Of a stretch of DNA of 64,000 bases, positions 56,510-64,000 are shown piece after piece. Source of the stretch: Lunularia cruciata (taxonomy: Eukaryota > Streptophyta > Marchantiopsida > Lunulariales > Lunulariaceae). Both the position numbers and the translations under genes were made by a program. Where the stretch lies: assembly GCA_948567375.1 (NCBI GenBank), contig OX419761.1:21924243-21988242 (forward strand), written 5' to 3'. Numbering within the stretch: the stretch's first letter is position 1; every line of letters starts with the position of its first letter. The notes under the pieces are model-generated. The model saw only the letters and a program-made list of their open reading frames with translations. It did no database searches and was not told the origin of the DNA.

Positions 56510-56641
56510 TCATGAGAACTTAACTTTCTTGAGATGACCCCTCCTCACAATGTCAATCAACTTTTCAAAATTATAACTCTTGGACCTTTGAAAGTATTCA
56601 CACTTGATCCACATCCTAGGTTGTCTTGTAATAGGCTGTCT

Positions 56642-57299
56642 TGTAATTTGTACATGTATTTGCTATTTAGTTTGGTTTTATAAGTACTTGAGAGATATTA
56701 TTTATATAGAGATAATGGATGGTTCTACATTAGTCATAGCTAAAATAGAAGGGACTTTTCTTTAGAGGAAGTGGAAAAGATGAGCATCATTATTTTAGAT
56801 TCTAGTATATTGACTTGGTATTAATCCTAGGTATTTGGCTTTGAGGAAAGAGTTGAGAACTCTTGGACTTACAAGCCTTTTTGCTTTGGATTCTTCTATA
56901 GTCTAAGGATAACCCATGTAAAGGAATCCATGACTTAGTGGTTGGGTCAAGATAAGACCACATGCTTAAGAGAATATTCCCATGAGTATAGATATTTCTT
57001 TAGACTTTTTGACTTTATTTGACTTTTGGCCTAATAATTTGAGTTACTCCAATAATTAGTAAATTTGGTGCACAACTATTTCACAAGTATATAAACTAGA
57101 GGTGAGGAGATATTCATTATCCTTTCATTTGCAACTATCTTTCTCTCATTGAGTTCTCTAGTGAGCAATGGTTTGAGTCTTGAAGTGTTAGCCTTGGAGG
57201 AGTATGATGGAGTTAGGGTTCCTTGCATTCTTAGTCCATGGTGCACTACCATAATAGCCATTGGAGGTTCAACTTGAGTAAGAGATAGCCTAGCTCAAA
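56642..57299 (+). repeat. 5' LTR of A4
   Basis: Starts tgtaatttg and ends gctcaaa. It carries the older 'accacatgctta' block near 56960 and the TATA region 'aagtatataaac' near 57090. Confidence 0.82.
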
Positions 57300-58095
57300 T
57301 TTTATGTTCCATTATCGAGACCTCTTTAGAAGGCAAGGTAATGTTATGTGTACATTCTATATTAGACAAAAGAAGGCTTTAAGAGCTCCCTTGGAAAAAA
57401 TATTAGGAGAGGAAAGAGATGAATTTATATTAAAGAATTGGGATTCATTTAGATACCATGTAGTTCATTCTGATTTTTTTAAGGTGATATTGTATATACC
57501 ATACACATGAGAGGATTTAGAGAGATTGTGTGAGGTGGATTGCAGATTTTGGAGATTATGATAATTTTGCACAAAAACTCAAATTTGAAAGTAGATAGCT
57601 TGGATTATCTTCCAAGTGGGGATACTTAAATTATTGCAAGAGCTCTTACATGCATTGAGCCTTTGGAAGAACCTTTGGAAGGTGGTAGGATAAAATACAT
57701 GTTCTCTAGAATCTTGTAAAAATGTTGCTATTTTTTCTTTTTTCATTGGATTGCGTTGAAAATTTTCAGGAAAATTCAATGCATAGTATCCTATCTTATG
57801 GTTTAAGAATTAGGGAGAGATATTTTTTGTGCAAGAATTTATGAGTTTTTAAAGTGAGAGTGTGGCTTTCAAACCAAATCTGAAATATGTGTGCTGAATA
57901 AAAAGGTACCTAGGCCAAATGGCTCGATGAAAATATTTGAAATTTTGTAGATGAAAACACCCTAGGGTTTTAATCAAGTGTGAAAAATTTCAAAGGAATG
58001 TGACATACCAACTGAGAGAATTTAGTGAAATTGTGAGGAAAGTTGGAGAGTTGAGATCTCTTGCATGAGGAGTGTTTAGACTCTTCTTGAGAGCA

Positions 58096-58499
58096 TGGAA
58101 GGTCACTAAGAGTGGTAGTTAAGACAATGTAAGGTTTGCTAAGGGTTTGAGGTGATTCTAGAGGTTGATTTGAGGAAAAGAGAAGTTGGAATAGATTTTG
58201 AAGAGAGTGTTGAGAGGATCCAAAAACATACAGGAGGAAAGAGTGATTTTAAGTGCTTTTGATGTGGAGAGAAGGTACATAAGGCAAGTTCATGTCCATT
58301 GACCTCTAAGAGCAAGATATTGAAGGAAAGGAGAGGCTTACTTGACTTGGGATTGCATGTTGGATCTTCTTCACCAAGATTGAGAAGGAGGAGATCTAAG
58401 ACCAAGAAGTTGTGTGAGGTTTGTAGAGTGGAAGAGCTTCCAAAAGGACATGAATGTAGTCGAGTAACATCACCTTCATCAACTAGTTCTCAAGGTTAG
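58096..58499 (+). pseudogene. ORF0 remnant of A4
   Basis: ATG at about 58096, quickly followed by an in-frame TAA, then indels. The first zinc-knuckle Cys is kept and the second is a stop (TGA). The stretch from 58299 to 58499 is open and keeps 'RRGLLDLGLHVGSSSPR' and the second cluster 'CEVCRVEELPKGHEC'. Confidence 0.7.
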
Positions 58500-58577
58500 T
58501 GATGGAGATAATCTTTCAACTTATGGATAACTATCTATGAAGGTTCCCTTAATATGCACTCTATGATTTGATCTTGC

Positions 58578-58755
58578 TATAGAAAATTTGGAGCAACTTG
58601 AACTCTTTGTTTTCTCTAGGGTGAATTACTCTCAAATGGTGGTAGTAATGTATATAATCTATGAGTTATAGAAAATTTGGAGCAACTTGAACCTTTTGTT
58701 TTCTCTAGGGTGAAGTACTCTCAAATGGTGGTAGTAATGTATTTACTCTATGAGT
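58578..58755 (+). repeat. 89-bp tandem duplication in the A4 leader
   Basis: 'tatagaaaatttggagcaac' occurs at 58578 and again at 58667, and the following roughly 70 bases repeat too. A2 and A3 have a single copy. Confidence 0.75.
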
Positions 58756-58819
58756 TATAGAGTGAGAGACAAGTAAACAAAAAGATTGAGAGAAAAGAGA
58801 ACGATAGTAAGGGACACAG

Positions 58820-61718
58820 ATGGTTTTCTTTGGTAAGTGGAGAAGAGGTGGAGGCCTTTGTGCGAGACTTCAAGAGAACTTGCATAGAACACAATGAGAG
58901 GAGAAACAATGAAAAGGTCTCATTATTACTGGATTTCTTTGAGGATGCAATCCTTACATGGTATGAGTCAAAATACCAAATGAGAGAGAGGAGAGATGGG
59001 CAAGAAGAGTCTTGGGAGAGTTTGACTTCAACACTCATTGAGAACTTTCTTCTAGCTTAGAGTTATGAGGAGTTGATGATTAAGGTTACCTTCCTTAAAC
59101 AAGGAGATGGGGAGAAAGTGAGAGTTTATGTAGAAAGAGTGGAGAGGTTACAATCCAAGTTTTTCATAGTGTTGAGGAAAAGTAGGGATGATGTGGAGAC
59201 TGCTATGATTAGCATAGGAACCATGCTCACCAAGAATTTTGTGAAAGGGTTGAGATTATGAATTAGAAGCAAGGTGAGATATGAGACCCTTCTTCCAAAG
59301 TTGAAGCTATCAAGATTGCAATAAGTATGGAGGAGAGTTTGGAAGGAGATAAGAGTGATTTGATGGTGTAAATGGTTGTGTATCTTTCTCAAGGCTACAA
59401 GTATGATGTAAATTCTGATACTTTGGTGGTAATGGTTGCACCACAAGTAGTAATTGCTCTGGTTCTTGCATTTCTACCAAAAGATCCATGTGAAACCATC
59501 ATAGAACAACTTGCAGATCCCAACTTGCAAGATCAATAAAGTGCAACTATGGGAGAAGCGAGATGTGGTTCAAAATGTGAGGAGAGGGCCTAGGAGTTAT
59601 GGAAGCTATCCATATAAAGGAGGCCAACCAACCAAAAATTCAATGATAAAATTTTATTTTTTGATTGTGGAGGAAGAGGTCACATCCAAAGAAATTGCTC
59701 AAATTCTACTTACCATGGAGGAATGGGTTATGAGAGAGCCAATAGAAAGAAAAAGGAAGAAAGTGAACCCAAGTGGCTCCAAACTCAAACAAAGGTAAGG
59801 AGATAGTATCCATAGATGTGGTTGAGAGTAAGTATGAGGAGGAGGAATGCTCAAACTCCAAAGGTCTTAATTTGGATCTTTTGGCACAAGAGATTAAGAG
59901 AGCTCATTTTGCAACGGATGTACACTCTTCTCAAGGATTTACTCCTAGTAAGGATACTCTTATGCCTACCAAGAGCACTTGCACTAGCAGCTCAACACCA
60001 TAAAAAAAACACTCCAAGGAAGAAGTTGGGAATGGAGGACTTCTTGATCTCAAAGCAATAATGAAAGTACAATCTATTGGAAGTTGTTTGTACTCACAAG
60101 GCTAACATCATAGTGGGGCAATTGATCACTTTGAATCCTACCTTGAGAAAGGATTTTAGAGGTGATTTGAGCTCTACAAGGAGCAAGAGAAAGAAGAAAG
60201 TAAAAGAACAAGTTCCAATATCAATGGGAGTGGTGGATGCCAAACTAGCACCATGGGAGGCGTGTGAATATGCCTCCAAGATTGATGTAAGAGTGAATGG
60301 TCATAACATCAAGGATGCATTTATTGATGGAGGATTGGTAGCAATATGTGGCAACTAGCCGAATGTAATAACCAAAAGTCATATGTCATAAAGGTTGATC
60401 AAAAATTTGGGTATGATACACTCTAGACCTTCAACATTTGTGGTGAGCATGTCAAACAAGGAACAAGTTCAACTGGTAGGGGTGATGAATAAGGTGGTAG
60501 TTTCAATTATGGGAGTTCAAAATCTCATGACTTTCCAAGTCTTGAAGGATTCAAGCTATGATTTGATTTTTGGGAAGCTATGATTGAGAGCAGCATGCCC
60601 AAATAATTGATGGCATAAATGGTACTTGAGGATTGGGCCATCAAACCATCAAGTTACAATTCTAGTGACTAATGCCACCAATAGTTCACATTCAAATATA
60701 CCATCTTCTGATTATTGGGAATCATATTCAGTAAAAGGAGCTTTAGGTGTGGATACAAGCATGGAAGAAGAGATTTTCACAAAAGAAGATGAATCTTAAT
60801 ATGATGCTAATGTGTATCCTTTGTATGTTATTGATTTTGCACCTAAGCCAAAGCTTTTGAAGGACCCAGATAAATCACCATTGACACTTGAGGAGATAGA
60901 GAGGACTTTTTCTATCTTCAAGTATGGTCCAAACGTATACCAAGGAGGATAAGGTGAGATTTGAGGAAATTTTCCAAAGGTTCATCCATGTATTTGGTTT
61001 CAATTATTAGGATATAAAGTCAATCACCTTGGAGGAACGCAAGATAGAGGTGGAGTCACATGCAAGACCAATCTACCAAAAGCAATATTGTGTTAGCACA
61101 CCAATAGCTTTGGTTGTAAAGGAGGAGATTAATAAGCTCAAGGAGGCCAGATTTGTCTTTGAGGTGGAGAATTCAAAATGGGTGTCTCCAATTGTGATTT
61201 TGAAGAAAAAAAGGTAAGCTTTGGGTATGTATGGATTACAAAGAGCTCAACATTTTTACTAAGAAGGACTATTGCCCTCTACTCTTCATTGATGAGATCT
61301 TGGAAGAGGTTGCAAGTAATGAGAGATATAGTTTTGGAGATGATTGTAGTAGGTATAACTAAATCAAGATTGCACCAAAGCTTCAACAACTCACCACACC
61401 TTGGGGAAATTATGCTTTCAAGGTCATGCCTTTTGGGATTTGCAATGGTCCACATTCCAATGGTTCATGAACAAGGCATTTGAACCTTTCATTGGAAAAT
61501 TTTTGAGAGACTTCATTGAGGACTTTTGTGTTTCTGGGAGCAAGGAAGAGCATTTTGTGCACCAGATCAAGGTCTTGCAATGCTTGGATGAAAAAAATAG
61601 ATCACTCAACCTAGAGAAGTGCATTTTTGGTTTTGAAGAAGGTCTAATTTTAGGGCACATCATTTCCAAGGATGGAATAGTAGTTGATCTTAAGAAGGTG
61701 AAGAAAAATCTCAGACCT
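58820..61718 (+). pseudogene. gag-pol: Gag-pol of A4, decayed and truncated in RT
   Basis: Gag pieces at 58830-59261 ('FVRDFKRTCIEHNERRNNE'), a knuckle region near 59650-59700 with the first Cys lost, a protease-like 'IDGG' near 60325, the 'DLIFGK' part of protease near 60570, and RT pieces 61029-61715 with an 'FIED' box in place of FIDD. There are many stops and indels. Confidence 0.85.
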
Positions 61719-62407
61719 GTGAGCCTGCCTGTCTCTCACTCAAGATGAACCTCTGATGGCTATTATGGTAGCACACCATGGACTTAGAAGGCAAGCAACC
61801 CCAACTCCATCATACTCCTCCAAGGCTAACACTCCAAGACTCAAGACATTGCTCACTAGAGAACTCAATGAGAGAGATAGTTTCAAATGAAAGGATGATG
61901 AGTACCTCCTCACCCCTTGTTCATATACTTGTGAAATAGTTACGTACCAAAGTTACTAATTACCGTAGTAACTCAAGTTACTAGACTGAAAATCAAGTAA
62001 AGTCAAAAAGTAGAAAGGAATATCTATTCACATGGGCATATTCCCCTAAGCATGTGGTCTTATCTTGACCTAACCACTAAGTCAAGGATTCCTTCACATG
62101 GGCTACCCTTGGACTAAAGAAGAATCCAAAACAAAAAGGCTTGCGGACCCAAGAGTTCTCAACTCTTTCCTCAAAGCCAAACACCTAAGAATAATACCAA
62201 GTCAACACATTAGAATCCAAAATAGTGGTGCTCATCTTTTCTACTTCCTCTAAAGTAAGGTCCTCTCTATCTTAGCTATGACTAACTTTAGCTAACCATG
62301 ACTAATATAGAACCATCCTTTATCTCTATATAAATAATATCTCTTAAGTACTTGTAATACCAAGCTAAATATCACAATACCACACACATGCATAAATGGC
62401 TGTTACA
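61719..62407 (-). repeat. 3' LTR of A5 (minus strand)
   Basis: Plus-strand reading begins tgtgagcctg and ends ctgttaca, followed by 'tttacccccgg' (polypurine tract). 689 bp, with the older 13-bp block near 62045. The outer flank is gacc (61715-61718); a matching TSD would lie outside the window or has been lost. Confidence 0.9.
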
Positions 62408-62455
62408 TTTACCCCCGGACTAAGTTTTCACTTTGTCCTCAAAGAGAAGGTCTCT

Positions 62456-63893
62456 CTACCTTCTATGGTACATCTTCAACTTATCATGGTTAATCCTATC
62501 AAAGTGTCTTCATCACAACTCCTTGAGATCATAGGTTTAATTGCCCCACACCTTCTCCACTATGAAAGGTCCAAAGTATTTAGGCAAAAACTTCTTTTGC
62601 ACTCTCTTGAATCGAATGGAATCAAAAAACATTACCCAATCACCTTCCTTGAAAGGCTCCACCTTCTTCTTGTCTTGCCTCTTGTCATAGCTCTCCTTCT
62701 GTTTCCTTTGGGCTTGGATCACTCAAACCATAGCAACTGCTCTTGCCTCTTCCAACTCCATGAATTGTTCCTTCCTTGACTTCTCTGCATCACCTCCTTG
62801 TGCTTTCTTCAATCTCCTATGAATGCTTTGGAAGGTAAGAAGATCAAAGTGAATAGGTAGGGTAGACTCAATACCATATACCAATTGAAATGGAGAATAT
62901 CCGATGGAGGTCTTCATGGTTGTCCTATACTCCCACAAAACTGCATGAATCTTCTTGTCCCAATGATATTTAGCTCCCTCCATTTCTGCATCTTTGGCCA
63001 ACATCATGCACAAGGTCTGATTGGTTCTCTTTGCCAAGCCATTTGGAATTTAGCTTATAGGATGTAGTTACTCTATGTGCGATAGAGAAATGTCGTAGCA
63101 TGGCTGTAGTAATGCTTCATGTAAACTCTCCTCCTCTATCAGAAACCAACTCCAAAGGGCATCCAAACCTAGTGATAATGCGTTCATAAAGAAATCTACC
63201 CACTTCATCTTTATTCTTGTCCCTCAATGGTCTAGCCTCAACCCACTTGGTAAGGTAATCAGTACTACCACAATGTACCGATTGTTCCTTGGGGTTCTAC
63301 TGAGAGGACCTACAAAATCAATTCCCCACTTCTCAAAAGGTCCTAGCAATGGAATTGATCTAAGTGGTGGAGTGGATGTAGACTTTCTAGCAAAAGCTTG
63401 ACAAACATGACAAGTTTTGCAATAATCAAGACAATCCTTGAAAATCCCTCTCCAATGGTAACCTGCATCTAGAATCTTGAAAGTAGTCACCTTTCCTGCA
63501 AAGTGTCTTCCACATACTAAACCTTCATGAAACTCCTTTATGAGTAGGATAGACTCTTCCTTACCCACTGCTCTTTGAAGTAGATCATCTGCTCCTTGGT
63601 GAAAAAGAATATCCTCCACCATTGTGTAAGGTCTAGATCTTGCTGCAAGGGCCTTCCTCTCCCTAGCATGCATCCCTTCTGGATAGTTACCTCTTGTCAC
63701 AAAATCCGCAATCTCCTTGTACTCCATTGGAACCTCTTGAGTGACTGAGATTGTCATGAGTTCCTCACCCAAGAAGGAATCATCCACTGGCTCATCTCCA
63801 TCATGATCATAGGCTCTAGATAACAAATCAGCATTTGCATGTTTCTTTCCTGGCCTATCCTCAATGGTGTAGTCATACTCAGATAAGAGTATG
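62456..63893 (-). pseudogene. pol: Family A element A5: RNase H end and integrase (minus strand)
   Basis: On the minus strand, from 63893: the end of RNase H ('LLSEYDYTIEDRPG'), integrase zinc site ('CKTCHVCQ'), catalytic 'WGIDFVGPL', then after indels 'ERTNQTLCMMLAKDAEMEG' and the C-terminal module, with the stop at 62456-62458. Close to A2 but with frame breaks near 63270 and 63040-63120. It ends at about 63893, where it is joined to plus-strand RT sequence. Confidence 0.88.
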
Positions 63894-63902
63894 AATGTGT
63901 AC

Positions 63903-64000
63903 CATGCCTTTTGGACTTTGCAATGCTCCAACTACATGCCAATGGTTCATGAACAAGGTATTTGAACCTTTCATTGGGAAATTTGTGAGAGACTTCATTG
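63903..64000 (+). pseudogene. Family A RT fragment at the window edge
   Basis: Plus-strand match to about 11693-11790 of A2 ('MPF' region to 'FVRDFI'), running off the end of the window. A filler of about 9 bp separates it from the minus-strand A5. Confidence 0.8.

Larger units (their letters stand above)
50262..56640 (-). mobile_element. Old family A element A-rev on the minus strand, 5'-truncated
   Basis: 3' LTR 50262-50945, then pol and gag read on the minus strand up to the gag ATG at 55747, then leader with an ORF0 remnant up to about 56630. Its 5' LTR and about 0.7 kb of leader are missing; the plus-strand LTR of A4 abuts directly. It is much more diverged from A2 than A3 is. Confidence 0.88.
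56642..61718 (+). mobile_element. Old family A element A4 on the plus strand, 3'-truncated
   Basis: 5' LTR 56642-57299, degenerate primer site near 57304-57321, leader, ORF0 remnant, gag-pol remnant up to the end of RT at 61718. There the minus-strand LTR of A5 begins, at a position equivalent to about 11987 in A2. The end of pol and the 3' LTR are not in the window. Confidence 0.87.

Overview
This window is a block of nested, mostly broken LTR retrotransposons. No host gene, rRNA or tRNA gene was recognised. Ty3/gypsy polyproteins, plant-type primer-binding sites, a chromodomain at the end of one pol and this density of nesting point to a land-plant nuclear genome. A large, repeat-rich genome such as a gymnosperm's would fit, but the species is an inference I cannot fix from the sequence.

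Four kinds of element account for most bases. Family A has an LTR of about 680-692 bp, a single gag-pol ORF, no chromodomain and an extra small zinc-knuckle ORF (here ORF0) before gag. Family B is about 13.7 kb without its insert. Its very long LTR (about 3.7 kb) itself carries a roughly 760-codon reading frame (here ORF-L). Family C is a chromovirus with an initiator-Met-type primer site. A further, older gag (F) lies upstream.

Layout. 1-1130: 3' end of a C-like chromovirus and its LTR. 1280-1650: integrase tail of a B-like element. 1650-4250: unassigned. 4290-6021: old gag F, split by a solo A LTR (5240-5931, TSD ggac). 6022-17774: a 5'-truncated A element (E3), into which a complete A element (A2, 6860-14667, TSD ggtc) has inserted. 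17775-18231: unassigned. 18232-50083: a decayed minus-strand C element. It is split by a minus-strand solo B-type LTR (19820-45088, TSD ctatc) and by a plus-strand solo B-type LTR (45385-49141, TSD tcttt/tcttc). The first solo LTR is split by a full B element (22640-44103, TSD atcac), which is in turn split by a full A element (A3, 28529-36331, TSD gccc). 50262-64000: decayed A copies in alternating orientation (A-rev, A4, A5 and a last RT fragment).

Best leads. (1) ORF-L lies in the U3 of a plant Ty3/gypsy LTR and is recognisable in four LTRs. The promoter arrangement would place it at the 3' end of the genomic RNA, the position of env-like, nef or sag genes in other retroelements. (2) ORF0 of family A is a separate zinc-knuckle protein upstream of gag, kept in four copies. 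(3) A2 has an unbroken 1608-codon gag-pol and LTRs in which I saw no difference, so it is a young and possibly autonomous element. Families A and B also differ in target-site duplication length (4 versus 5 bp), seen in three insertions each. Comparisons were made by eye; no alignments or searches were run.
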